Below the pieces are notes generated by a model. It was not told the DNA's origin and did no database searches. It was given only the letters and a program-made list of their open reading frames with translations. From the NCBI RefSeq assembly GCF_001439925.1, contig NZ_LMBV01000012.1, positions 1 through 64,000 of the forward strand: a stretch of 64,000 nucleotides of DNA, read 5' to 3'. Numbering within the stretch: the stretch's first letter is position 1; the number at the start of each line of letters is the position of its first letter. Shown in pieces: positions 33,777 to 42,282 of the stretch. The position numbers and the translations under genes were made by a program. The stretch is from Peribacillus muralis. Lineage in GTDB: Bacteria; Bacillota; Bacilli; Bacillales; DSM-1321.

Positions 33777-34544
33777 ATGGGTTATAATATAAAAATTGAT
33801 GCGTTCGAAGGTCCGATGGATTTACTCCTGCATTTAATTAATCGCCTGGAAATAGACATCTACGATATTCCGATGGCTGATATTACAGATCAATACTTAG
33901 GTTACATCCATACGATGCAGCACCTTGAATTGGATGTCGCCAGCGAATATTTGGTAATGGCTGCAACGCTGCTTGCCATCAAGAGTAAAATGCTGCTGCC
34001 AAAGCATGAAGATGAACAATTGATTGATGAAGATGGAGAATTATTTGAAGAGGATCCACGGGATGAACTTGTGGAGAAACTATTAGAATATAAAAAGTAT
34101 AAACATGCAGCTGAAGAATTTAAAGGGTTGGAGGAAGAACGAAGCTTGATGTTCACTAAACCTCCAAGTGATTTATCTGTGTATGCCATGGAAGCGGAAA
34201 GTGATAAGCAGGAATTGAATATAAGTCTATATGATATGTTGGGAGCCCTGCAAAAACTGCTCCGCCGGCAAAAAATACAAAAGCCGCTATACACGAAAGT
34301 GACGAAACAAGAGATATCAATAGAAAAACGGATGGATGAAATTATGATCGAGCTACAATCGATAAAAGGGAAGAAGAGCTTTTTCGAACTGTTTTCGGTT
34401 CCGGTTAAAGAACATATCGTCATCACCTTTATGGCGGTACTGGAACTGATGAAGCTGAATGAAATCATCGTCGAACAGGAAGATAATTTTTCCGAAATCA
34501 TGATTGGAGCTAAGGAAGGTGTAGAGACAGTTGGAAGTTATTAA
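33777..34544 (+). CDS. scpA: chromosome segregation and condensation protein ScpA
   Basis: The kleisin subunit of the SMC-ScpA-ScpB condensin, 255 residues. The N-terminal Smc-binding YNIKIDAFEGPMDLLLHLI is typical. A long acidic/helical middle contacts ScpB, and the C-terminal winged helix (HIVITFMAVLELMKLNEI) binds the other Smc head. GGGGT is upstream of the ATG. It overlaps scpB by 14 bases. Confidence 0.95.
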   Translation: MGYNIKIDAFEGPMDLLLHLINRLEIDIYDIPMADITDQYLGYIHTMQHLELDVASEYLVMAATLLAIKSKMLLPKHEDEQLIDEDGELFEEDPRDELVEKLLEYKKYKHAAEEFKGLEEERSLMFTKPPSDLSVYAMEAESDKQELNISLYDMLGALQKLLRRQKIQKPLYTKVTKQEISIEKRMDEIMIELQSIKGKKSFFELFSVPVKEHIVITFMAVLELMKLNEIIVEQEDNFSEIMIGAKEGVETVGSY

Positions 34545-35112
34545 TTGGAAGGGGATACTGGAAGCATTGCTGTTTGCTGCTGGAGATGAAGGGCTCTCCG
34601 TCAAACAGATTGCTTCTGTCCTCGATATAACGGAATATCAAGCAACCGACATCATTGAAGGATTGAAAGAAGAATATATAGCGGATGTACGCGGGATCCA
34701 GGTGATTGAAATTGCAGGGGTATATCAAATGACGACAAAAAAGGAACACTCGGATTATTTGAAAAAACTTGTTGAAACATCAAGCACTCAAGGATTATCC
34801 CAGGCGGCATTGGAAACACTCGCAATCGTTGCCTATAAACAGCCGATTACAAGGGCTGAAATCGATGAAATTCGCGGTGTAAAAACGGATCGTCCAATTC
34901 ATACACTCGTTACGAAAGTCTTGATCAAAGAGGTCGGACGTGCTGAAGGATCGGGCAGGGCTTACTTGTATGGAACGACAAAGGAGTTTTTGGATTACTT
35001 CGGACTCAATTCAATTGATGAACTGCCGCCTCTTGCCGATCAATCGGATGACGGCTTTGAAAATGGTGAAGCGGATTTATTTTTTGAAAAATTTCAGCAA
35101 ACAATCGAATAA
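34531..35112 (+). CDS. scpB: chromosome segregation and condensation protein ScpB
   Basis: The protein has 193 residues with two winged-helix domains (residues of about 5-80 and 88-160) and the conserved LETLAIVAYKQPITRAEIDEIRGV. It dimerises and binds ScpA. The start is TTG at 34531, inside the end of scpA; an in-frame stop a few codons earlier excludes a longer start. Confidence 0.95.
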   Translation: MEVINWKGILEALLFAAGDEGLSVKQIASVLDITEYQATDIIEGLKEEYIADVRGIQVIEIAGVYQMTTKKEHSDYLKKLVETSSTQGLSQAALETLAIVAYKQPITRAEIDEIRGVKTDRPIHTLVTKVLIKEVGRAEGSGRAYLYGTTKEFLDYFGLNSIDELPPLADQSDDGFENGEADLFFEKFQQTIE

Positions 35113-35167
35113 CAATTTTCCTTAAATTGTGATAATATAGAAAAAACTGAATGTGGGGGGATCGTAG

Positions 35168-35584
35168 GTGAGAATTATTGCGTGCAATGGATTTGGGCTT
35201 GAAAAGGAAAAGTCGAATTCGCCTGAGGAATTTTTTAATCGATCCGTTATAAAATACATAAAGGGTGGAGAAGAAAAGACATTGAATGTCCTATATCTCC
35301 GCTATTTCGATGAAATGGTCACTCACTGGACGCCCTATCCCGCCAATCCCATATTCCAAAGCCCTAAAAGGGAGATTTATATCGCTGATATCATTGCTTT
35401 GATCTGTCTACTCAAAGACCAAAGTTTGTTCAGCCGAAAACGATTGTATATAAATTCGGAAAAAGAGTTAGCTCGTTATTTCGAGAATATTGATTTTCAT
35501 AAATTGGAGCAAGTGTTTATATCAATTGACCAAGCTAAACCATATGATATAGAATCACCTGTTGACTATTATATCCAATATTAA
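35168..35584 (+). CDS. unrecognised 138-residue protein between scpB and ypuI
   Basis: I do not recognise the family. It starts with GTG behind GGGGGA. It is soluble, with mixed charge and many aromatic residues (YLRYFDEMVTHWTPYP, PVDYYIQY). There is no signal peptide, membrane span or known motif. It lies 56 bases after scpB and 22 bases before the ypuI start, all on one strand, so it is probably co-transcribed with them. Codon use resembles its neighbours. Confidence 0.6.
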   Translation: MRIIACNGFGLEKEKSNSPEEFFNRSVIKYIKGGEEKTLNVLYLRYFDEMVTHWTPYPANPIFQSPKREIYIADIIALICLLKDQSLFSRKRLYINSEKELARYFENIDFHKLEQVFISIDQAKPYDIESPVDYYIQY

Positions 35585-35606
35585 TCATTTTGAGGAGGGT
35601 TCACGG

Positions 35607-36095
35607 TTGGGGAATACATTGGTAAAATCTCAGCTTGAGGATGTAAAAAGATTTTTAGAAGTGACGGTGGCTCAGCTAGAAGGATTTATGAATGAGATGA
35701 CCTATTCTAAGCTGCAAGAGGAAAAAATCGGCGATGAAACATATTATAAAGGGATTCTTTCTAGTATAAGAAGAATGCTTGTAAGTTGTGAAGAAGGCTT
35801 GGATGCTTGCCAAATCGTTCTTAAAAATGAAAACTTCAATAAAGCTGCAGCTGAAAAAACGCTTTATAGAGTCTATCATCAATGTATCGAGGAATACTTT
35901 TCCCCAAAATCAGATCGTTGGTTCGAGGACAGCAGATCGGCTTATACAGGTAAGAACTCGATTAAGTTTCACCAAAGCGTACCAGATAGCATCATATCGA
36001 TAATGAAGACCTTAGAGAGCGGTTTCCAATCCATGCGTGAAGACTTGGAGTTTTATGAAACGGATTACAAAACGAAAATGTTACAGTCAAGATGA
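35607..36095 (+). CDS. ypuI: YpuI-like DUF3907 protein
   Basis: A helical protein of 162 residues matching YpuI/DUF3907 (LEDVKRFLEVTVAQLEGFM, RVYHQCIEEYFSPKSD). The start is TTG at 35607 with an ideal GAGGAGGG 7 bases upstream; a longer frame lacks a ribosome site. Its function is unknown. Its position after scpB is conserved. Confidence 0.82.
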   Translation: MGNTLVKSQLEDVKRFLEVTVAQLEGFMNEMTYSKLQEEKIGDETYYKGILSSIRRMLVSCEEGLDACQIVLKNENFNKAAAEKTLYRVYHQCIEEYFSPKSDRWFEDSRSAYTGKNSIKFHQSVPDSIISIMKTLESGFQSMREDLEFYETDYKTKMLQSR

Positions 36096-36129
36096 AAAAA
36101 ACAGCAGGCCTTGCTGTCAGACTGTTGAT

Positions 36130-36168
36130 AAAAGGGGTTAGGAATTCAAAAATTCCGAACCCCTTTTG
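36130..36168 (+). terminator. strong terminator after ypuI, at the element's left end
   Basis: The stem AAAAGGGGTT-A-GGAATT with AATTCC-G-AACCCCTTTT is followed by a short T run. It lies just inside the left inverted repeat, so it may have come with the element, and can serve both strands. Confidence 0.8.
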
Positions 36169-36229
36169 ATATTCCCTTTGAATATTTGCCTTAAGATAAG
36201 AGAATGGCCAACTATGTTAGGGCGCTTTA

Positions 36230-36590
36230 GCCTCTTTCCCTGCCCAATTGGCCATATTTTTTAAATTGATTGCAGCGGTGGGATGTATCGCATGCATTGA
36301 CCATTTTCTAAGTCCCCAAAAGCGTCCAATGCTTATCATGTCTTTCTTTTGCATCTCGAATACCCGCTAATATCGTTTATTTACGTTTCGCTTCATAGAT
36401 AGGTGTTACATCTTGTTGAATGACGCAGAGAATCTGAACTTTCCCATTCGTTAGTTAGATATGTCGTGTCACCACTTTTTGATATCCTTTGCTTTATACA
36501 CCGTGATAAAGATGAGCAAGTTTTGGCAGATGTGTTTGGGCGATTTGTACGCGCGATAGCCATTTACATCGAGTTTGTCTACAGTCTGAC
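36230..36590 (-). pseudogene. IS1182-family transposase, C-terminal remnant
   Basis: Translation of the minus strand across several frames gives VDKLDVNGYRAYKSPKHICQ, then a region like KAKDIKKW and SLRHSTRC, then PIYEAKRK-stop-TILAGIRDAKERHDKHWTLLG, then WGLRKWSMHAIHPTAAI with NLKNMANWAGKEA. These recall, in order, the IS1182 C-terminal blocks GYRxYKS, TRHxW, YAKRKETIExVFADAKExHGxRWT and MNLKKxANW. At least three frameshifts and several stops make it non-functional. Confidence 0.65.
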
Positions 36591-36705
36591 ATCAGGTTTT
36601 ACGGACCTTTCTGTTTTTTTTATTCATAAAATGGAATCTCCGCCTAATTGAAACATAAAATACGTTGATGATTTATGTGCAATAAGGCTACAAGGAGGTT
36701 GAAAG

Positions 36706-37581
36706 ATGTCTGATGTAAGAGAGTATGCCAAAGAGGTAAGTGATTGGCTTGATGAAATCATGGAATACCTCGAGAAGATCGATATCACCGATTCGTCATT
36801 GCTGGCAAATATCGAACGGCTTTCCCAGTGGACCAAGGATTTGGATGAGGAAGAAATGGATTATGAGGATATGGTTGTGATTGAAGAAGAGATGTCACGG
36901 GTTTATGCTGGAATTAAGGAAATCGATTTGGATCTCAGGAGCAATGATAGGCAATCCGTCCCCATAGGTAAGCATACACTCCCGCCATTACCTTATGCCT
37001 ATGAAGCGTTAGAACCGATAATTTCAAGGGAAATCATGAGGCTGCATCATGATAAGCATCATCAATCCTATGTTGATGGTTTGAATAAAGCGGAGCTGAT
37101 GATGAAAAAAGCGAGGGAAACGAAAGATTATGCCTTGCTGAAGCATTGGGAAAAGGAAGCCGCCTTTCATGGGTCAGGTCATTATCTCCATACATTATTT
37201 TGGGAAGAAATGATACCAGGAGGAGGCGGGCAGCCAAAGGGGGATTTACTTAAACAGATAGAGAAGGATTTTGGGAGCTTTGCAGCGTTTAAAAACCATT
37301 TTAGCGAAGCGGCCAAACAGGTTGAAGGTGTTGGATGGGCGATTTTAGTCTGGGCGCCACGGGCGCGGCGGCTTGAAATACTCCAATCGGAGCTGCATAT
37401 GGTCCTGACCCAATGGGATACGATTCCAATCCTTGTTCTTGATGTATGGGAACATGCTTATTACCTTCAATATAAAAATGATCGTGCTAGCTATGTGAAT
37501 AACTGGTGGAACGTTGTCAACTGGCCGCAAACGGAGGTGAGGTTCTCCGAGGCGAAGAAGCTTATCTGGAAAAAACAATAG
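36706..37581 (+). CDS. sodF: superoxide dismutase SodF with N-terminal extension
   Basis: The protein has 291 residues. An acidic helical extension of about 90 residues (EYAKEVSDWLDEIMEYLEKI and more) precedes a Fe/Mn superoxide dismutase domain. Metal ligands are His in MRLHHDKHHQSYV, His in GSGHYLHTLFW, and Asp and His in LDVWEHAYYLQY. The architecture matches B. subtilis SodF (YojM-independent iron-type enzyme). GGAGG precedes the ATG. It is not at this place in B. subtilis. Confidence 0.9.
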   Translation: MSDVREYAKEVSDWLDEIMEYLEKIDITDSSLLANIERLSQWTKDLDEEEMDYEDMVVIEEEMSRVYAGIKEIDLDLRSNDRQSVPIGKHTLPPLPYAYEALEPIISREIMRLHHDKHHQSYVDGLNKAELMMKKARETKDYALLKHWEKEAAFHGSGHYLHTLFWEEMIPGGGGQPKGDLLKQIEKDFGSFAAFKNHFSEAAKQVEGVGWAILVWAPRARRLEILQSELHMVLTQWDTIPILVLDVWEHAYYLQYKNDRASYVNNWWNVVNWPQTEVRFSEAKKLIWKKQ

Positions 37582-37621
37582 AGGGCAAAGCATAAAAGGA
37601 AATCGAAATTGTGAATTAGAG

Positions 37622-37652
37622 GGAACCGGGCCGTAATGGTTCGGTTTTTTTT
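37622..37652 (+). terminator. terminator of sodF
   Basis: The stem GAACCGGGCC region pairs with GGTTCGGTT and is followed by TTTTTT. The 37653-37953 stretch that follows holds no supportable gene. Confidence 0.65.
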
Positions 37653-37953
37653 GTTTGACATTCTGGATGAAGAATTTTTTAGGGGAAAATGGTCATGTTA
37701 TAAAAGAATGATCTGAAAAATTTAGAGGACGAAGGTGCAGCGATTCTCATTTGGGAATGGATATTGAATGGAAACGGAGGGAATGTCAACTTTCCAATCA
37801 ATGAGTTTATATCAGGACATAACCTTGAGGTAGCATTGGAAAGGCAAGGAATGTGCCAGTTTAAAGTATGAAGGGCAATTCACTTGAATACAGTTATATC
37901 AATATATAGTCTGTGACTAATTTATGAACTTGAAAATTATTTTGGTATATTTA

Positions 37954-37984
37954 TTGACTAATTTCTACTTAATAATTATTATAA
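37954..37984 (+). promoter_or_regulatory. ahpC: ahpC promoter with PerR box
   Basis: TTGACT (37954-37959), a 17-base spacer and TATTAT (37977-37982). The 15-base TAATAATTATTATAA (37970-37984) matches the PerR box TTATAATNATTATAA at all but one position and covers the -10, so peroxide-inducible repression is predicted. Confidence 0.85.
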
Positions 37985-38023
37985 ACACTAGTACATAAAA
38001 AATAGCTATTGGAGGAATTTAAT

Positions 38024-38587
38024 ATGTCATTAATTAATAAACAAGTTGAAGATTTTAAAGTACAAGCATATCATGCAGGACAATTCAAAGAGGTTACACT
38101 TGAAGATGTTAAAGGAAAATGGGCCGTCTTCTTTTTCTACCCAGCTGACTTCTCATTCGTATGTCCAACAGAATTAGCTGACCTTCAAGATAACTATGAA
38201 ACATTCAAGGAAATTGGCTGTGAAGTATATTCCGTTTCCACGGACACTCATTTCAGCCATAAAGGCTGGGCTGATGCTACAGATACAATCGGCAAAATCC
38301 AATATCCAATGTTAGCTGACCCAGCAAACGTATTATCCCGTCAATTCGGCGTATTGATTGAAGAAGATGGATTGGCACTACGTGGAACATTCATCGTAAA
38401 CCCAGAAGGACAAATTAAAGCTTATGAAATCAACGACCTAGGAATTGGCCGTAATGCAGAAGAACTTGTTAGAAAAGTGCAAGCCGCACAATTCGTAGCA
38501 GAACACGGAGATAAAGTTTGCCCAGCTAAATGGACTCCAGGTGAAGCTACTCTAGAACCAAGCCTAGACCTTGTAGGTAAACTTTAA
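38024..38587 (+). CDS. ahpC: alkyl hydroperoxide reductase subunit C
   Basis: A typical 2-Cys peroxiredoxin of 187 residues. The peroxidatic Cys is in FYPADFSFVCPTE, the Thr and Arg of the active site are present (RQFGVL), and the resolving Cys is in HGDKVCPAKW. It reduces hydrogen and organic peroxides using electrons from an AhpF-type reductase, here the following gene. GGAGG is 8 bases before the ATG at 38024. Confidence 0.97.
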   Translation: MSLINKQVEDFKVQAYHAGQFKEVTLEDVKGKWAVFFFYPADFSFVCPTELADLQDNYETFKEIGCEVYSVSTDTHFSHKGWADATDTIGKIQYPMLADPANVLSRQFGVLIEEDGLALRGTFIVNPEGQIKAYEINDLGIGRNAEELVRKVQAAQFVAEHGDKVCPAKWTPGEATLEPSLDLVGKL

Positions 38588-38642
38588 TTCTTGATCAATC
38601 TATGATAATGGGGACCATCCATTTCTAATAAGTATCTAGTGG

Positions 38643-38680
38643 CAAAAGGCACTTACCTAAAATAAGTGCCTTTTGTTTTT
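38643..38680 (+). terminator. terminator between ahpC and the AhpF-like gene
   Basis: The stem CAAAAGGCACTTA/TAAGTGCCTTTTG is followed by TTTTT. It would limit read-through so that ahpC is made in excess. Confidence 0.85.
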
Positions 38681-38730
38681 CAAAATAATCAGTTCGGCAC
38701 GGTATTATTATTTCAGCTAGGAGAACAAAA

Positions 38731-40377
38731 ATGAAAAAAATATATGATTTATTGATTATTGGCGGCGGACCTGCAGGCCTCTCCGCGGGCGTTTATGCAG
38801 GTAGGGCTAAATTAAAGACCATCATCCTCGAAAAAGGAACGGGTGGAGGGCAAGCTGCAACTACATCTGAAATAGCCAACTATCCTGGAATTCGCCATAT
38901 TTCCGGCCCAAGGTTAGTGGAAGAAATGAAGCTTCAAAATGAAGACTTTGGCGTCGAATTCACTAAAGCTGATGTAAGCGGCGTCGATTTCTCAGGTGAG
39001 GTAAAAGTCGTTAGCACCATTGGCGGGGACTATCATGCACGCGCCGTCATCATTGCAACCGGTGCTACTCCGAGAACACTTGGATTTCCCGGTGAAGAAG
39101 AATTTACAGGACGTGGTGTAGCTTATTGCTCAACGTGTGATGGCGAATTCTTTGAAGGGCTGGAAGTTTTCGTGATCGGGGCTGGATATGCAGCCGCCGA
39201 AGAAGCGATCTTCTTGACCAGATTTGCTACGAAAGTTACCATCATTGCCCGTGAATCAAGCTTCTCATGTGCCCCTTCGATTGTCGATAAAGTAAACGCA
39301 AACGATAAGATCGAAGTGAAATTCAACACGGAAATCCTGGGGGTCCATGGAGACGGGATGATTCAAAGTGCCCGTTTCATCAATAACAAGACCAAAGAAG
39401 AATTTGAATATAAAGCGAAGGAAGAAGATAATACGTTCGGGGTATTCGTATTTATCGGGTACGAGCCGAAAACGGAAATCTTTCGTGGGCATATCGAAAT
39501 GGACCATAAAGGTTACATTCTGACGGATGATGATATGAAGACGAATGTAAGTGGTGTCTATGCGGCTGGCGACTTAAGGCCAAAATCCCTGCGACAGATT
39601 ATCACCGCAGTATCTGACGGTGCGATTGCCGCAACGGATGCTGACAAATATATCGCTGAGGAAAAAGATCGCTTAGGAATCAAAGATGAACCAGAAGCCG
39701 AAAAACCAGCGAAAAAAGAACAGGCTGCAGTCCCAGCAGGAAAGAGTGCTTTATTAAGCGATGCGTTACGTGGCCAACTGAAGGGGATCTTCGGCAAAAT
39801 GGAGAGCGACGTTACCATGGTGTCCATCGTTGATGAAAGTTTGCCAAAATCAGTCGAATTGAAAGACTTCTTGTTGGATGTTGCCGAATTGGGAGATAAG
39901 CTACATCTTGAGTTATACAACAAAGGGGAAAATACGGAGCTTGAAGAAAAAGTAAACGCAGATAAGTTCCCAGTCGTTTCCCTCTTAAACTCGAATGGTG
40001 AATACAGTGGCGTCAAATACCACGGTGTACCAGGAGGCCACGAGTTGAATTCGTTCATTTTGGCTATCTATAATTTAGCTGGACCTGGTCAGGCTCTGGA
40101 ATCATCTGTATTGAATGCAATTAAGGGAATCAATAGAAAAGCGAACATTAAGGTTATGGTTTCATTGGCCTGCCATTACTGTCCAGATGTTGTAGTCGGT
40201 GCACAGCGCATTGCCATTGAAAATCCGAACGTTGAAGCGGAAATGGTCGATATCAGTAATTTCCAGGAAATTAAGAAGAAATATAAGGTCATGAGTGTGC
40301 CGGCCATGATCATCAATGATGAAGAGGTCGTATTCGGAGCGAAGAAAATCGATGAGATCGCTGCATTATTAGTATGA
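38731..40377 (+). CDS. domain-permuted AhpF-like peroxiredoxin reductase
   Basis: The protein has 548 residues. Residues of about 1-310 are a thioredoxin-reductase module: FAD motif LLIIGGGPAGLSAG, redox pair in AYCSTCDGEFF (Cys 133 and 136), NADPH loop VFVIGAGYAAAEEA and late VYAAGDLRPK. An Ala/Lys/Glu linker follows. Residues of about 335-548 are two thioredoxin folds like the AhpF N-terminal domain, with the redox pair in SLACHYCPDVV (Cys 481 and 484) and cis-Pro in SVPAMIIND. Canonical AhpF has these modules in the opposite order. The role as AhpC reductase is inferred from adjacency. Confidence 0.85.
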   Translation: MKKIYDLLIIGGGPAGLSAGVYAGRAKLKTIILEKGTGGGQAATTSEIANYPGIRHISGPRLVEEMKLQNEDFGVEFTKADVSGVDFSGEVKVVSTIGGDYHARAVIIATGATPRTLGFPGEEEFTGRGVAYCSTCDGEFFEGLEVFVIGAGYAAAEEAIFLTRFATKVTIIARESSFSCAPSIVDKVNANDKIEVKFNTEILGVHGDGMIQSARFINNKTKEEFEYKAKEEDNTFGVFVFIGYEPKTEIFRGHIEMDHKGYILTDDDMKTNVSGVYAAGDLRPKSLRQIITAVSDGAIAATDADKYIAEEKDRLGIKDEPEAEKPAKKEQAAVPAGKSALLSDALRGQLKGIFGKMESDVTMVSIVDESLPKSVELKDFLLDVAELGDKLHLELYNKGENTELEEKVNADKFPVVSLLNSNGEYSGVKYHGVPGGHELNSFILAIYNLAGPGQALESSVLNAIKGINRKANIKVMVSLACHYCPDVVVGAQRIAIENPNVEAEMVDISNFQEIKKKYKVMSVPAMIINDEEVVFGAKKIDEIAALLV

Positions 40378-40386
40378 TAAAACGGT

Positions 40387-40420
40387 AAATCGATAGGGGG
40401 TCCCTATCGATTTTTTTTTT
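40387..40420 (+). terminator. terminator of the AhpF-like gene
   Basis: A perfect 12-base stem AAATCGATAGGG/CCCTATCGATTT with a 3-base loop runs into ten T residues. Confidence 0.9.
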
Positions 40421-40471
40421 GAAATTCCCTTTGAAGATTAGGAGATTTCCTGAACGGTTACATACTTTTAT

Positions 40472-40499
40472 TCATAACCCTTGTCCCTTTGCATAAACT
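40472..40499 (+). promoter_or_regulatory. dacB: sigma-E-type promoter of dacB
   Basis: TCATAAC, 13 bases, then CATAAACT, which matches seven of eight bases of the sigma-E -10. It is 36 bases before the dacB start. The dacB-spmAB operon is sigma-E dependent in B. subtilis. Confidence 0.55.
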
Positions 40500-40534
40500 T
40501 GTACAAAAACAAGTAAAGAGACGAGGGGGCACTC

Positions 40535-41695
40535 ATGCGTTTTCCATATAAAGGGTTATCGAGTTTGTGTATTGTCATTTTGCTGTTGTCTTTTGTAGCA
40601 CCTGTACAACGCGCCAAAGCAAATGTAGCCGTCAGTGCCCATAGTGCGATCCTGATGGATGAGGAAAGCGGAAGGGTCATTTATGAAGTGAACGCTCATG
40701 AAAAGAATCGCATAGCAAGCATTACGAAAATCATGACGGCAATCCTCGCTGTTGAATCGGGACAAATGGACGAAACAGTAAAGGTAAGCAGCAATGCTTT
40801 CGGGACGGAGGGGTCTTCTCTTTATTTAAAAGAAGGCGAAAAAATCAAGCTCGAAGATTTGGTTTATGGGTTGATGCTGCGTTCAGGAAATGATGCTGCC
40901 GTCGCAATCAGCGAAAAGGTTGGCGGCAGCCTGGATGGATTCGTCTGGTTGATGAATCAAAAGGCGGAAGAAATCGGCATGAAAAATACGCACTTTTCGA
41001 ATCCGCATGGGCTTGATAATACGGAAAACCATTATTCAACAGCTTATGATATGGCGATATTGACTCGTTATGCGATGAAAAATGATACGTATGCCAAGAT
41101 TGCCGGCACAAAGGAGCATAGAGCCCCTAATTCAACTGAACAATGGGATTATGTATGGAAGAACAAAAACCGCCTTCTTACACAATTATATGAGTATTGC
41201 ACAGGTGGGAAAACCGGGTATACGAAGCTGGCAAAACGGACCTTGGTCACGACGGCAACAAAAAACGGACATGATCTGATTGCTGTGACATTGAATGGAC
41301 CGGATGATTGGAATGATCATATTCAAATGTATGAATCTGCTTTTAAGAATTACAAGCGGACAGAAATCTTACCCCAAGGCCCGGTAGAGGATATGAAAAA
41401 TAAAACGTATAAAAATCATGCGTATATTAAAAACGATTTCACGTACCCGCTAACGGAAGAAGAAAGCGAACTAATCAACGTGAAAATGAAATTGTTGAAG
41501 CCAAAGAAAGCATGGGAAGATAAACGGAAAATTCCGGAAGTGGTCGGCAGGGCTTCCATTTATCTCGATGGTAAACAAATAGGTACGCGTTCGATTTTTT
41601 ATGGGGAATCAAAAGAGAGCTTCAAGCAGCAATCATTCCAATCATCTTGGGCTGAGATGTTTGAAGCGGTGTTGGGAATCGAACGTAATGGTTAA
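40535..41695 (+). CDS. dacB: sporulation D-alanyl-D-alanine carboxypeptidase DacB (PBP5*)
   Basis: The protein has 386 residues. A signal peptide (LSSLCIVILLLSFVAPVQ, cleavage near RAKA-NV) is followed by the S11 peptidase domain with SITK, SGN and KTG. It lowers cortex peptidoglycan cross-linking from the mother-cell side. GAGGGGG is 6 bases from the ATG. It overlaps spmA, giving the dacB-spmA-spmB operon of spore maturation. Confidence 0.95.
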   Translation: MRFPYKGLSSLCIVILLLSFVAPVQRAKANVAVSAHSAILMDEESGRVIYEVNAHEKNRIASITKIMTAILAVESGQMDETVKVSSNAFGTEGSSLYLKEGEKIKLEDLVYGLMLRSGNDAAVAISEKVGGSLDGFVWLMNQKAEEIGMKNTHFSNPHGLDNTENHYSTAYDMAILTRYAMKNDTYAKIAGTKEHRAPNSTEQWDYVWKNKNRLLTQLYEYCTGGKTGYTKLAKRTLVTTATKNGHDLIAVTLNGPDDWNDHIQMYESAFKNYKRTEILPQGPVEDMKNKTYKNHAYIKNDFTYPLTEEESELINVKMKLLKPKKAWEDKRKIPEVVGRASIYLDGKQIGTRSIFYGESKESFKQQSFQSSWAEMFEAVLGIERNG

Positions 41696-42281
41696 TTATA
41701 TTTGGGGTGGAATGTTCGTGATCGGAATCGTATTTGGCATGATCAATGGGACGATGGATCAGGTGAATAAAGCTCTTTTTGTCAGTGCAAAGGAAGCGGT
41801 CACCCTCTGCCTGGGCTTGATGAGCATCCTTGTTTTTTGGCTTGGTTTAATGAAAATCGCCGAGGAATCGGGGTTGCTTGATAAGCTATCCACCTTGTTC
41901 AAGCCATTCATGCGCTGGTTATTTCCTGAAGTTCCGCCAAATCATCCTGCCATGGGGTATATTCTCTCGAATATGATGGCTAATACATTCGGTCTCGGAA
42001 ATGCCGCTACCCCCTTGGGGATAAAAGCGATGGAGCAGTTAAAGAAATTAAATGGCGGAAAAACGACCGTCAGCCGCTCGATGGTCACTTTTTTAGCGAT
42101 CAATACTTCAAGCGTGACGTTGATTCCGACGACAGTCATCGCGATCCGCATGAATTACGATGCCCATTCCCCAACCGACATCGTTTTTCCAACGATAATA
42201 GCCACCGCCATTTCTGCCATCGGAGGAATTGCGATCGATCGATATTTTTATTACAGGAGAAAGAGAAACGGGAGGGAATAG
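41688..42281 (+). CDS. spmA: spore maturation protein SpmA
   Basis: A membrane protein of 197 residues of the nucleoside-recognition (Gate) family. It contains LSNMMANTFGLGNAATPLGIKAM and AINTSSVTLIPTTVIAIR. It is needed with SpmB for full spore core dehydration. The ATG at 41688 overlaps the dacB stop codon. Confidence 0.95.
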   Translation: MVNYIWGGMFVIGIVFGMINGTMDQVNKALFVSAKEAVTLCLGLMSILVFWLGLMKIAEESGLLDKLSTLFKPFMRWLFPEVPPNHPAMGYILSNMMANTFGLGNAATPLGIKAMEQLKKLNGGKTTVSRSMVTFLAINTSSVTLIPTTVIAIRMNYDAHSPTDIVFPTIIATAISAIGGIAIDRYFYYRRKRNGRE

Positions 42282-42282
42282 A

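Larger units (their letters stand above)
36115..36591. mobile_element. IS1182-type deletion derivative with terminal inverted repeats
   Basis: The ends TGTCAGACTGTTGATAAA (36115-36132) and, inverted, TGTCAGACTGTAGACAAA (36574-36591) match at 16 of 18 bases. Inside, the minus strand carries only the C-terminal part of an IS1182-family transposase. The region is about 477 bases against about 1.6-2 kb for intact elements, so most of the gene is deleted and the copy is inactive. Confidence 0.6.

Noticed and set aside
36466-36651. Plus-strand 61-codon reading frame
   Set aside because: It is antisense to the transposase remnant, has no ribosome site and matches nothing recognisable.
37653-37953. 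Possible small gene in the sodF-ahpC gap
   Set aside because: The longest ATG frame is about 22 codons with no convincing ribosome site.
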